Source: Marchantia polymorpha subsp. ruderalis (taxonomy: Eukaryota > Streptophyta > Marchantiopsida > Marchantiales > Marchantiaceae). Taken from it: 64,000 nucleotides of DNA. The notes under the pieces were generated by a model that had not been told where the DNA came from, did no database searches, and saw only the letters and a program-made list of their open reading frames with translations. Position numbers and translations under genes: made by a program. Shown here piece after piece: positions 35,747-50,995 of this stretch (positions within the stretch are counted from its first letter, which is position 1; each line of letters starts with the position of its first letter). The stretch spans positions 1,900,001-1,964,000 of the forward strand of contig AP031354.1 in assembly GCA_037833965.1 (NCBI GenBank), in the 5' to 3' direction.

Positions 35747-37501
35747 CTATTGTACAACAGCTGCGGCCACACACGCTGCGATACCTACAAAGAGGAGAAG
35801 CAATGTCTGTTTCCAGGTGGCTGGCGCAGAGGCCGACGGTGGAGCAGGATTTGGCACCCGTGCGCCGGTTGGCCCGGTCATGGAAGGAGGCAACTGCGAG
35901 TCCGGCGGAAGATCCCCGCCCGAAGAAGGTGCGGGAGCCATGTTCGGTGACGGCCCGGAGTTGGGTGATGGCGCATCTATAGAAGGTGAATCTGGGCTCA
36001 GAAACCACAACACAACAACAGTCAGTCAGACAAGATGATGGCCTCGAGAACTTCAAGTCCGGAGGTCTCCCAGTATTTTACTCCCCACAGTCACGGCTCG
36101 TAACAGCTGTACTTAAAAATATCTGATCACAAGGGCCGGCGGCTATCGGTCTTCCGGCTTGAAGACTGAAACACGGATCACAGAGAACGAGACTCCGGCA
36201 AGAAGGAATAAATTTGCCATTGCAGCCTAATATACGAAATTGGACCCGAAATGTCGGTGTAGGATTCTCTTCAGCATAAGTGCTCCCTTCGTAAGGAAGA
36301 AAGTGGTCAATGAAGCGAGACTGAATTGAGTCGGATTTTCAAGCGACTCAAGAATCTCACTGAAGGAGCAGTTGCTCCTCAGATGACAGAGCGATTGCAA
36401 GGGGAAACGTGGAGATGCTCGAGAGCTGAAAAATAGTCGAGGATAGGATTGGGGGATATAACTGGCCCCAACCAAAGAATCGGAGCTACATTGGTAAGCT
36501 AACAAGTAGAGGTCTCACCGAAGGGAATGGAGGACGCGTTGACGGCGTAGATTCTGAATTTCTGACCTTTGGAGCAGTAAATACCGCTGGCAAAATCGTA
36601 GTATCCTTCAAATGGCAAGTACCACTACACAGTCGAGCCAAGAGAAGCCCCGTCAGTAGCGGGAAAGAAGGAAAGCATCATCAACGGATACAAGACAGAA
36701 GTGAGCTGCATGCATGCCTCAAGAACAACAATCTTGATTTTCTTGCACCGTCGGCAAAGATGGAAAAGAAAAGCCCACTGAGGGATACGTACTTGAGAGA
36801 AGCCATTGGTTCCGTTGTCGAGCAGTTGAGCCGCACTCAGGTTACAAGACGTCCATCCTTCAAAGCTGTCAAAGGAGTAGAGATTCTGCTTGTTGGGCTC
36901 GTAGTTGAACTCTGGATTTCGATTATCACAAGGTGCAAGCGATGGGAATGAGCTAGCAGTGATCGCCTCGATGACCTCTAACAACTCTAGAAGCTAAGAT
37001 AAGGCAAAGGCCATTAACTCCAATCCAGCTGTCGGGATGTACCATTCAATTCAAACACGGTCGTATGAACTTCTAATGATAAACTAGCGACCCTGAGGAG
37101 ATTATTACGACAGGCTGGCAATTGCGGAACAGAGCGAACGAGAATGGGAAAGAAACTGATATCATCTCAAGCACTTTCACATTGGATGAGAAACACGTGA
37201 AATGTGGACAGAATTCAAAAGAATGCAGAGTCAGAGCAGAGAAAGAACACCCCACATCCAACTCGTCTCGATCATTTCAAGTACCTAGAATATCATTGAC
37301 GAAGAAAACTTGCTGTTTAGCCCATGCTTCATAATCAGCAGGCTGCCCGGTCGAGGCATTGATGTACGTCCAGCCAGTGGAATCTCCCACTTTCACAGTC
37401 TTCCCATAAACCGGTGCTTGAGCTCGGACAGTAGGAGCAGCGATGCACAAAGCGAGGCAGAGAGCGGCCCAAATCGCAATCCTGTGCCCTGAACCGGCCA
37501 T
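35747..37501 (-). CDS. Phytocyanin / early nodulin-like protein (gene A), four exons
   Basis: Exons: 37501-37285, 36911-36793, 36624-36519, 35991-35747, giving 228 residues; introns GT-AG in phases 1, 0, 1. The secretion signal (HRIAIWAALCLALCIAAPTVRA) is at residues 4-25. The plastocyanin-like domain follows: KVGDSTGWTYINAS, ADYEAWAKQQVFFVNDIL, EFNYEPNKQNLYSF, WTSCNL, GYYDFASGIYCSKGQKFRIYAV. A Pro/Ser/Ala-rich stretch with AP and SP motifs for arabinogalactan addition comes next, then a hydrophobic C-terminal tail (LLLLFVGIAACVAAAVV) typical of GPI anchoring. The copper ligands are absent (HN is QN, and the Cys and His before the last Cys are replaced), but the two disulfide Cys remain. This is the ENODL class, acting at the plasma membrane or wall. 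Start: first ATG before the signal peptide. Confidence 0.9.
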
Positions 37502-37880
37502 GAGTAGCACTCGTTGCAGCTTCCCCTAAACCACGTTTCGGTGCTGATCGCTTTCCTCTGATCTGCATGGGCAGCAACGCAATGTGATATTCCCAGCGGC
37601 ACAGTGATCGTGCACTCTTCCTCGCAAGTCCGACAGACAGGCCACTCCCACTCCCCGTGACCGAGACGAGCATAAAAAATGAAGTCGGTAGCTGAATATC
37701 TTTCTCTCGCCAGAATATCGTTAAGAAAACAATAAAATACAAACGCCGACAAAATGTGAGATTAGTTACCGGATCCGCACGAGGAAGACCTACCCGCATG
37801 CGGGCACTAGTGGCGGCACACCTCGCTTCTTTTCGAACCGCCAATGTTACCATGAAAAACCCCCACCATCGATTTCGCTA

Positions 37881-37887
37881 TTATATA
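37881..37887 (-). promoter_or_regulatory. Possible TATA box for phytocyanin gene A
   Basis: TATATAA on the - strand, 380 bases 5' of the start codon. It would imply a 5' UTR of about 350 bases or an unseen upstream intron. Gene C shows the same arrangement at a similar distance. Confidence 0.35.
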
Positions 37888-40800
37888 CAGCTTCTGAGCT
37901 GACGAAAAGCGCAGCTCTCGGCAAGCGAAAATTCTCCCGAAGGGAATGGACCTCGCTTAGAGAACCAAACGAAACTGCGAGAGCGCACAAAAGAGAAAAG
38001 AGCGAAAGGTGTGCGGGCCAGTGTCCTGCACTGTCGTTGGGTCCACTTCCCTTCGTGTCGTCAACACCAAACCTTGCAGAGCCGAGCCGAGCCGAGTCCA
38101 GCCCAGGCAACTCCAGCCGCACCCCGCGGGCCCTGGCTATGGTGGGAGCTCACGCTGCGACACGCTTCTCACTCGTCTGGTCTTGCACAGCAGCAGTCTC
38201 GTCTCTCGAGACCTCCATGGACCGAAAGCCTCTGACTGACGGACGACTGACTCAACGATTCTGGCATATGTCCTTTTCCTTCTCCTTTTGTTTCTTGCGC
38301 CTGTGGCTGTCGCCAGTACGGACCAGTCTCCCTCCCTTTCCTTTCCCTTTCTGTCCAAGTAAGTGCGACGTGCGTGCTCCAGCTCCCTTCCAGAGCAAGG
38401 AATGGCGCGAGTTCGGATGTGTACTTGAGGACGAAATTCTCTCTCTTGGCTCGTTTCGCGATGGAAGAGCGCGCAGAGCTTCAGGGGCAGTTGCCGTTCT
38501 TCTAATCGGGCTTACGGCATGATCAGCCGAAGGTTAATGACAAGTTAAGGCGTTCGTACTCGTTCTGGTTGGTTCTCTCTCTAGTTACCAGTCCTCGCAC
38601 TGCTTGCGTTGTTCGCTACCCCGCCATGATGAGCTGATTACTAGTGCCTCTTTACAGTTTTTTCCATGATTAGCTTCAGACGGATTCGCTCACTTACTCC
38701 TCTGCTGGCTGGTCTCTCACTGGCCCTTGACTCTCTTCATCACTCCCGTCCCCTTCTCTTGTCGTCGCCTCCAAAGTCGTGCAGCTTCGCCAGGCCACCA
38801 TGTGACACAACAACGGTCGAACTACTCTGGAGACGTGCCGGAAGTCGCAAGGTCTGATCTTAAGTGCGCAAGCAAATTCGTCGTGATTCTCGCTCCTCCC
38901 CATTCATTTCACTGGAAGCTGGCCTTCTCGACGTACCAGCTCCTAAGAATGCACACATCCAATACGACGATCTGTGGAGGTTATGGAGGATCGAATCAAT
39001 ATTCTGTTTGACCTTCTCTTAGTTGGGACAATCCTACTTCTTCTATTTCTCTCTAGCTCCAGAGGAAATGCTGCACCCTCGAGTCTCAATATATAATGCC
39101 CATAACATCCATGGCTCGGCGTATTCGTCAATACAAAGTTCTCAATGACTTGTATAAGCTGAGGCGACATCTAAACCCGATTCACTCATGCTGATGGTCT
39201 TATTCATTCTCCCGACTCATTGTGAATGGGGTAAAAACTCTGACAGTGAACTTATGCTGGTCAGGTATTTATATGTCTCTCCACTGGATCCCCACGCACA
39301 TTCAATGATCTCGATTTGGAATCGTCGGTCAAACTGGAACACCTCAACTTGGAAACTCTTGTCGACGACGACGACTTTCTCAAAAACTTTCGTCAAACTT
39401 TGAGGAGGAATCCTTTTGGATATATTTAGGTGGAGGCGCAACATCGTCCTCCTCAGAAGGCTGATTAGACGGAGTGCGCGAAACTAGAGGAGTGCATCGT
39501 CGAATGTGGCATCAGCCGCTAAACTAAATCGACTGCCGACAACCTTGTCCTTGCCCTATTTGCAAGGCCAATCCCTAATTTCCCGGTTACTTTGGCGGAG
39601 GACTACGTGTTTGCATCCAATGATTACAGTACTTACCAGGAGTTGTCTTCTCTAGACCAAGCACTAACGACAAGGCCTGTGCTCGAGGACCAAACCTCTT
39701 TATTTGACCCGCTCGTCCGGCAGAGTTCAAACCTTCTAGTGGTTCGAGCCAGGCCTGTGGTCAGGTCTCCGGATATGGTTCACTTTGGGGGATGCCGCGA
39801 GCGAATGATGAACTCGGGAACCGGTTCCCAGGTCGGCTGTGGAGAGGTGGAGCCAAAAGACTCCGGGCGAAATATTTGTTCTTAAATGTTCTTTCGGGAT
39901 AAGATTTCTCCGGAAGTTAGAAGTAGAAAAGTAAATCACGAATATTTTCTCAAACAGACACTGACTTTTATCGGGGAAAATTTAGAAAAGTTGAGGACAT
40001 ACATTTGATAGAAAATTCATCAAAGGGAAAAATAGGGCCAAAAATTCCGAAAACAAGGGTAAGTAAAGAATAGACAGTTAACACTACCCGACATATAAAC
40101 CTACCTGAAAATTCGTTCTTTTATCATCCCACCCCACGTACACAGATTTCAACATTTATAAATCCATATAAAGAAATATTTTTTAAAAGTAGACTAAAAA
40201 ATAAATTTTTATTTTGGGATATAGTGGGGACTATATATTTATTTATTTATTTATTTATTTCCAGTTAGACAAGTCTAGGACTCTGTTTTGGCAGTTAATA
40301 AACCGGAGAATAATTCCCATATACACTCGCACTATTCGCTGTGATATGGTACTGTAACAATTCTGTTGCACAGTAGGTGATGTTCACCATCTGAATGTTG
40401 ACTTTGTAATAGCAAGAGGAGTCCATTTCACTTTAATCGATTCATAGGAGCCGTAGAAAGATAAATAATGTCTTTAAATCTATCTCAACGGGACAATTAA
40501 GTGTAGAAGATTACTAATAACCAAAACTATTCAGCATGAATCCGTAAATCGCTAGAACTTCTGTCAGTTTCCTCGTTCTTTTTTATATGCTAAAAGTCGT
40601 GTCACTTGAAATTCGATTAGGCTAATATCAAGTGGAATGAATCTTAATTTGAGATATATTAGACAACGAGGAGTAGAACCAAAGTCAGAGCTAGAGAAAA
40701 TTTAGAAACAAAAGTAAGTCTATCTACCAGAAATAAGTTCTCAGGTACATGCGGTGGAATGAAGCACATAAACCAAAATGTCAAAATATCTCAAATCATC

Positions 40801-42326
40801 TGTCATCTTGATGTATAAATCATTTGATATACTCCAACATTAAAGTATCTTTCTAAAAGATCTACATGCTAAAACGTTAGCTCACAAACAATGTCAATCT
40901 ACGTTTATCTATTAATTGTATGTTGTTCAAAAAATTCTTTGTAATGGCGATTAAAAAGTATATTGTACTAGAATAACGATTCACATTTTCTTTGACAGCA
41001 TATTCTTCAATATCCAATTTTCGAAACTTTTGATTCTATTTACAAGTTGTGCAAATATAAAGATATATCCAAATGGCATTATGATGATTCGTTACATTCA
41101 AGAAAATGAAACAATATTGCTGAAAATTATTAAGATTAAATTCAAGATATTAGCGAGTGATTCGAATAAATTTATTATCTATAAAATTTTATACTTCTGA
41201 AAAAACAGATGACTTAAATCTCATTTTTATCATCTATCAAATTTTTTTTTGAAATACATTAAATTTTCTAACCAGGGTCCAAAGTGAAATTTACATACAT
41301 AAGATATTCGTCATCCTGTCTCTTTTCATTTTATAAAGGCTTTGCTTCCAAAGTACTAGATTTCCAAATAATATATATACAAAATTTATAATAGCATATT
41401 TTATAACAATTATTTTACAAAATATTGAAAATGTACATTACATGTCTGGATTTTTTTAAAAATATTATAAAAATTATTTAGTAGATTTTATGTTTCAATT
41501 TAATTTGGTGTATTCAATGAATGATATATATAAATATTTAAACTTTTCATTGTCAACATTAGTTTTATTATTGAGTTTTGTTACTTGATATACGTATGTA
41601 TGCTCTGTTCAGTGAGTGTGTGAATACACACACATACTCTCACTCACTCTCTCTCTGTCTCTCTTCTCTAATTTTTTTTTCAACAAATCAACAAATCAAC
41701 AAATCAACAAATTATGTTCAACAGACGTAACTGCATATGTTAAATTTATGTGTATGTTGGTACTTGAAATTTCCAAGCTTTTGTTATCCAAAGTCTAAGA
41801 TAAAGTAGTAGATACTTGACCATCAGGTAACGTGCACTACTATTTTATTTGTAAATATATATATGATTTACTGATCTGGAAAAAGGTTATACGGATGGGA
41901 CCTGAAAAATATGCAACAAATCACATACACAACAAGGCTCAATCTACTCTTCCCACAAAAGAACTACCTTTCAAGAGAAATGGAAAGAGATCACATTAAT
42001 ATAAAAAATAGGTGTTAAGACAAATGAAACCGAACAAGTTACAAAATCAACTTGTGACTAGTGGCTAGCCCCGACCATAGAGATATTTGAAGAGTGAGTC
42101 TATGCGTTACACATGTGAGTCACTTTACGCGAATCTAATGGTGGTGTGGTAACTTGTTCCGCCAGTGCAGTAAAATAGATTCCTCTTAACGTAACCTGAA
42201 GAAGGATAAAAATACCCATCTTAACTATTTTGTGGTGCTATTAAGTTAGTGCAATTCTTGGAAGTTATATTGTCATAACGTTATTGGCAAATGTCATCAC
42301 TGAATAACTGTCAAATCTTCTAGCTT
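37888..42326. other. Intergenic: GC-balanced to 39.9 kb, AT-rich beyond, no gene recognised
   Basis: 37.9-39.9 kb is gene-like in composition, with unrecognised overlapping frames (the longest is + 38037-38522, low complexity, Ser/Arg/Pro-rich, probably non-coding promoter DNA). 39.9-42.3 kb is AT-rich. Simple repeats: (ATTT)n at about 40237-40260, (AC)n and (CT)n at 41625-41660, and CAACAAAT repeated four times at 41680-41712. Confidence 0.55.
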
Positions 42327-42473
42327 TTAATTACTGGTTAAAAACATTATAAAATTCGGACCTCCAGGCTGAGGAGAAGGAATAGGAAATTTAGCGATCC
42401 ACCTCTTCTGCCAGGTGTTTTGATTTGGTGGACTCTGCTTCATGTAATCTCCCTGTGATTTTTGCCATGCCAT
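42327..42473 (-). CDS. Short ORF, 48 codons, unrecognised, protein-like composition
   Basis: ATG at 42473 in good context (G at -3 and +4), ending at TAA 42327. The peptide is strongly non-random, with Trp, Pro and Gly patterns: MAWQKSQGDYMKQSPPNQN, then WQKRWIAKFP, IPSPQPGGPNF. It sits alone in AT-rich DNA. It could be a complete small protein, one exon of a longer gene or a retrocopy fragment. The frame upstream of the ATG is also open to 42740, so an exon is possible. I recognise no family. Confidence 0.3.
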   Translation of the reverse strand: MAWQKSQGDYMKQSPPNQNTWQKRWIAKFPIPSPQPGGPNFIMFLTSN

Positions 42474-43167
42474 GACCGTCTTTCTCGCTTCTACTGAAGG
42501 GGTTATAAATGAAGGTTTTGGAAGTTCAGCCCTCGTTCCTAAGGGAAGCAACCCATGTGGCCTCGAACAGGGCACTCCCGAATTCCCACTCCCAACTTGA
42601 AAGCTGTGCGGGCCTGGAGGGAAGATGCTTTCGTCACAAATTTCGAACGTACATGTTGTTGTCAAAGCCCAGATCAAGCAAACACGCGTACCTCGTATCT
42701 TGGAGAAGAAGAAACGGGCAGATAAATATAGACGTATCATATCCGTAAGGCACGCAGTCGATACAAGTCATGCTACAGATTGTCGGATCCCGTGACAAAC
42801 AATGGAGGGCTGTGAATCTTCGAGCGAGGGATATTCCTCGTGCAATTGACCCGTGATGAGGCCCGTGTTTTGTAAGGTCTTGTGAAAAATATATCGGACC
42901 AAGAACGTACACTCAGAAATCTGTTTCCAATCATGTAACCCCGTAGAATGTCAGCGACAACTCTTCCGGGCGTGGAAACGGTTTCTTCGTGATTCCTGAA
43001 TTGACAGACGAACAGCACTGGGATCCATGATTCGATGCCGTTTGGTTGACTAGAGTTTCCTGTTTCCAAAATGGAGGAGGAGAATAATCCTTTACTGCAA
43101 TTGTGGATCAAATTAGGTACAGGTAGGTAGATACTGAGCTTGTAAGTTGCTCTGCGAATTCTGAAGT

Positions 43168-46058
<2,891 letters not shown>

Positions 46059-49000
46059 GACTGTTAAATGTTTGCCTTCGCTGGACGATGTACCAGAGGG
46101 AGCTGGAGCTGTAAGAAATGGGAAGATGGTAACGGAGCAGCTAGCTGAGAATCTGCATCGTGGAGTTGCTCGAGATCGTAGAAGTTCAGAGTCTTAGTCT
46201 TAGTCTGATCAGAAGGAAGGAAGGATGGATCAACAGGTGCTGGATCGCAGAAAAACTTGTTGGGAGCTCTCAACCGGCAAGACTCTCCCATTAATACTCG
46301 CGCATTCGAATGCATAATTCTCATCCGTGCCCGCACACAGTCCAACCGGGTCTTGTGGCGGCCAGGCATGTCTCGTAATGCACGAAGGTCGAGAGCCCGC
46401 TCCCACATGTGTGCGAGTCCGGTGGGTCCCTTGCGTTTCGCACGTCGAACGTGCCGTCTCCTTACCCGGCATGCCGGCTCACCGACGAGAGCTCGCTTTC
46501 TCAATCCTTTTGCGTCTCATAAGTAGCCGCTTATTTCGACCCTCAAATGAAGCTCGCACGATTTCCGAGGCGGGAGGTTCTCATTGTACTCAACCGTGAA
46601 TTGGCTTCTCAGAGCCTTCAAACTTTGGGTACCCAGGTGAATAATTCCCTCACGAACGCTCGCAGAATCGGTCTGTACCCATTCACGAGAGTGGAATCGG
46701 GGCCAGCCCAGGCTACTGTTGGCAGAAACTCGTGCGCGAAGTGCGCTGAAACAAGGAGGCCGGAAACTTTTCTCTACGCTCCTTTCGCTCGCCTCGCGAC
46801 AGTGCGAGCTACGTTCCGCGCTCTTCTAGAGGTAGAGCACAATTCATGGAAAGTCGGGGTCGTGCCCTCGGCGAAGGAAAGGCCCCGTGGGTCACCGAAA
46901 ATGGCTCTAGCTCGACATGGCAGCTGCACGGATTCATTCCAGGTGCCATGCTGCTGTAGCCCGGACCTGTTCCCAGGTCGATCTGGGGTTCGATCTTATT
47001 TCCACTTCGCCGCAACGATTCGTCTCGTCTTGTGTCCTGGCCCTTCTGCTGGGGGCGCTGCTGCTTGGAAGCCTGAGAACCAGCTGCGGCATTGGCCATT
47101 TGGTACCTTGGGAGTACAGCCAACTTCGCCGCCATTAGCAAGCATCCCGTCTCCTGAAGATGTGAATGTCTAAGTCAGATCCATCGGGAACCACGTCCTT
47201 CTGGCACCAACAACGGGAGGGAGTCCTTCAGCCTCTCGCAAAATCAAGCCCTGCCAGTGTATCGGTGTTTCAACTGTCTGCACCTTCCACTTCCCGCAGT
47301 CTTAAAATATATTTCACGCTCTTGGAACTTGAGTCAGGTGCGAAACATGTCCGAGGTCTACGACATCCGTGATGACCGTCGGGCGACGGTTTGGAACCTC
47401 ATCAGCAACACAACAACTAATTCAATTTCACAGAAGCTAGCATCTGTCAGGCTGTACATTGTACGGGCGGTTTTACTTGAATCCCACAGAGCTCGCTCGC
47501 CACCTTGCGAGACTTCCGTCGCGTTTTGGACACTCCACCATATCCAATATCTCCTTAGACTGAGATTCTTCAGCCTAAAACCTTTGAGCTCGTCTCGTCG
47601 CCTAGTAGCAGTTGAGATCGAGGCCATGCATGGATTGTTGTGTTAATTCTCTCCGGACCAAAGACGCTCTTGAGAGGTGTTTTGACGTACTGAGATAGTT
47701 TTCAATGTGTCAATCCCGATACCATTTTGCAGAGCAGAATGATTTCTGGATCGAGGCTTTGACAACTGAGTGCATGAGCGAGTTCCTGCTGTAAATTGTT
47801 AACAAAGTTCAAGAATCTACTAAGGCAAAATGAACTTGGAGAATCGATTCAGGTGACAAGTGGAATCAATTCTCCGAGTTCATTTTGCATTAGTTGAATG
47901 ATCCATGAACATTAAATTTAGTTGAATCAGCCTTAGTTGAATGAACCTCAAATTTCTTCATGTTCGATCAAATAGATTCAGGTGACAAGTGGAATATAAA
48001 TATTCACAGTTTAGTTCTCAAGTTCTCGCTCAAATTATACGCGTGATCCACCAATAATTGATGAAAGCTTCGCCAAACTTCCACTCAAAGCAGCACTGCT
48101 GCTTTATATTTACTGGGATATTATATTACTGGGGATATACATACATTCACGCCAGTTGAACAAGAATATTAAGAGGACAGTCTACAATGAAAACGCGGTA
48201 TGAGGTTTAAAAGATTAGTGTAATTGTTCAAACTGGGGGAAATCATGATCTGATTTAGAATGTTCTCCGCAGAAATTGAATTCTCATCGCTTCTCGTATT
48301 CCGCTGATAAAGCTCTTGACTACATTCACAGAGCCAGTATCTTTCGATAGTCTATGGCAACTGATTGATACACGTGAAACGAGTTCGTTCCTTTGTTTCG
48401 AGCGACCTTTCAGTAAAGCTTAGAAACTGTCACCGAAGAAACACAAATCTAAGACTTGACATATGTCCGGGTTACAGTATTCATATTGCCAATGAAGCTG
48501 CGAGAACTTCCATTTATTGTCATTGAATCCACAAGAATAGTTCATGTAGAGCACCTACGGCGTTACCGTGAAGGTGCAATGTTTCGGTCCAGATGTTACA
48601 AATTCGCTTTCTACTGTGCGGAATTGTCTTACTTAGGTAGAGGTCTAGACAGACAGATCCAGCTCGTGTGACGAGAGAGAGCTTGCTCTGACGGATCCCA
48701 GCTCGGACTGATTACATCCTCTACACTTGTTGGCATTCATCTACAACTGTTGGGCCAGCTATGATCGTTGACTGACTGTATGGTGGCTTTCGAAATCGAT
48801 ATTCAATTAGTTGTCTAGTAAATAGAACTCAAAGCTTCTAATTCCTCCTCCGGGTTGTGGCCAACCTCTCCATGATCTCAACATGCCGGCACTGGTGAAG
48901 AATCGCAGCGTCAATAATCGCCGCGGTGCATGACCTGTCCCGAAGCTGCTGGAGGCACGGGGAGGGCTGCTGCTATACTGCCACCTCTGCGGAATCTCCA

Positions 49001-49239
49001 CGAGATCTTTGCTTCTTGACCGGACAGGGATCGTACCCATGATGATGTCCTGTTTGTGGCCATGTTCCGTAGGCCGCAGCTGGTGGAGTGGTTTTAGGGA
49101 GGGTTAAGGTGTGCATTCCAATCTACAGTATGTGGTTCCGAGACACTTCCCATGTTCGACTTGACTGAGAAGTGCTCGAGTGAGTGAGAGAGAAGGGGAG
49201 CGAGCAGCTGTGCGTCGTCGTCGTCTTCCAGCGGCGAGC
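46059..49239. other. Intergenic between phytocyanin genes B and C, no gene recognised
   Basis: 46.06-47.7 kb is GC-balanced with several overlapping unrecognised frames (46547-47173 + and 46064-46504 - are the longest; both are Arg-rich, as expected from non-coding GC-rich DNA). 47.7-49.2 kb is neutral. A 24-30 bp hairpin lies at 47826-47887, and part of it (GATTCAGGTGACAAGTGGAA) recurs at 47969. The end nearest 49240 should be the 3' UTR of gene C. Confidence 0.5.
47826..47887. repeat. Inverted repeat with 24-bp arms (extends imperfectly to ~30)
   Basis: Arms 47826-47849 and 47864-47887 (CAAAATGAACTTGGAGAATC type) pair with two mismatches around a 14-base spacer CAGGTGACAAGTGG. Arm length and loop are in the range of short plant miRNA precursors or a foldback element. 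Confidence 0.85.
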
Positions 49240-50654
49240 CTACAGCCTCAATAGTAATGCTGCTGCTACAGCAGCACCTGTCGAGGCGAGAAACAATGAT
49301 TGGGTCCAGACAGCTGGGGCAGATCTGGAGGCAGTCGGGGCAAGAGCAGGAGCAAGAGCAGGGCCCCTGGAGACGACTCGAGAGTCCGTCATTGTTAGCA
49401 AAGTCGGGGCGGCGGCCACCGAAGGTCCCGGCGAAGTGGCTGGGGTCATCGAAGGTGCGGGCGCCAGCTTGCTAGGTCCTGGTGCTAGCTTTGATGGCGA
49501 TGGTGCAGGGATGGGGGCGTCAACTGCACGGAAACAAGCGAGAGATTCTCATGTGACATTTCGTTTTCACTCACTTCTCGCATTCCCGTAACATTCTCGA
49601 GCAAATCAGTCTCAGGGTCCCGTGCCTTATTTCGCTAATATACAGAACAAATCGAATGACAAGAATGCACGGGCTGAGTTATATGGAGAAAACTCGCGAT
49701 CTGAATTGTGATTCCAAGTCCTCGAGTACAGGGCGGCACGCACTATGTCCAAGCCTTCACGGAGGGGACACAGACTTTACTCATTCAGGAAGATTGAGGT
49801 ATAGAGAAGTTCTGATAATATACTTGAGATTTTTTGCAGTATTCTTTCTACCCGAGGGCTTTACAATTGCATCGACTTTATAACCCAAATAAAAAAGAAT
49901 TTGGGAGATGGACCAGAATGGACGAACGACGGGATTGAGTAAATCAGGATACAAGCATTCTTCTGAAATGACTATAGCTCCATACCTGGACCAGTGCCTG
50001 CAGACTTGACGGCGAAGATCCTGAATTTCATGCCCTTGTCGCAGTCAATGCCGCTCGCGAAGTTGTAGTATCCCTCGAGGGGCAAGTACCACTGAGCATT
50101 ACAGCGACTAGCTTCGTCAACATGATGCTATCCCAAAGTCACTTAACATACAGCACCTAGAAAAAAGAGAATAATTCACAATCAATCAGGGATCGTCAAA
50201 TTGTCACCTCGGAGAATCCAGAGGTACCGTCGTCGAGCATCTTGCCGACGGTCATGTCGCAGCTCGTCCACGACTCCGAGCTGTTGAAGAGGTAGATATT
50301 CTGCTTCAAGGGTTCGTAGGCAAATCCTGCACGAGGAACGAAATCAGTGTTCCGGTTGCAGTTGATTGTGAACCTCACATTTCCAGGGGCGTAACCAGAT
50401 CCCATCACCGAGCGATATAGTAATGAAGCCAGAAGCATGATTAAAAACCGTCTCGTTCACATACTGATAATATCATTGACGAAAAACTGGTACTGCGCGG
50501 CCCAAGCTTTGTAGTCTGCGGGCAGTCCACTCGAGGCGTTGATGTATGTCCACCCAGCGCTGTCACCCACTTTGTACGTTTTTACGTCTTGAGCCAAGGC
50601 CATTCGTGCAGATACGCAAAGAATAAGGCAGATCGCTGCCCATGATGGTGCCAT
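49240..50654 (-). CDS. Phytocyanin / early nodulin-like protein (gene C), four exons
   Basis: Exons: 50654-50465, 50326-50208, 50091-49986, 49523-49240, giving 232 residues; introns GT-AG in phases 1, 0, 1. Exons 2 and 3 (119 and 106 bases) are the same length as in gene A. Signal peptide PSWAAICLILCVSARMALA. Domain: YKVGDSAGWTYINASSG, ADYKAWAAQYQFFVNDII, FAYEPLKQNIYLF, WTSCDM, GYYNFASGIDCDKGMKFRIFAV. The C-terminal region is Ala/Pro/Ser-rich (PIPAPSPSKLAPGPSKLAPA), then a hydrophobic tail (LFLASTGAAVAAALLL) for a GPI anchor. Copper ligands are absent, disulfide Cys kept. The closest relative in the window is gene A, by exon 1 and 2 wording. Start: ATG at the signal peptide. Confidence 0.92.
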
Positions 50655-50986
50655 TGTGAACGTTCTTCTAAAAAGACACTCGCGAGCTTTCTCCTAGATC
50701 CTTCGTCTGCGGATCACAGACAGACACGGTGTCAAAATGTATCCCCAATTCTGAGTTGAATAAATGCATCTAGTAGACCTTTTGCCGAGGTCCTCGCCTC
50801 TTTTGAGTGTACGGTGGATCCAAGGCAAGCAAAGCAGAAAAGTTGCGAGAGAAGTTTGATGTGCCCACCCGCCGAGCAAGGGGAGCTGACAAGCTCCTTC
50901 CTGCCTAGCAAAGTCCGTCTAGATCGATTCTGCAGGCGAGTGCGAGCACGAGTTGTTTGAATTCGAGATCATACATCGGGAGCTCG

Positions 50987-50995
50987 TAATATATA
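50987..50995 (-). promoter_or_regulatory. Possible TATA box for phytocyanin gene C
   Basis: TATATATTA on the - strand, about 333 bases 5' of the start codon. Confidence 0.35.

Noticed and set aside
38037..38522. 161-codon + strand frame upstream of phytocyanin gene A
   Set aside because: Low-complexity, several overlapping frames of similar length, no domain. Lies in the probable promoter region of gene A.
41616..41715. Possible telomere-like or centromeric satellite
   Set aside because: Only short microsatellites (CT, AC, CAACAAAT); not TTTAGGG and not an extended satellite.
46547..47173. 208-codon + strand frame between phytocyanin genes
   Set aside because: Arg/Ser/Pro-rich, overlapped by equally long frames on the other strand, no motif and no relation to neighbours. 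Best explained by GC-rich non-coding DNA.
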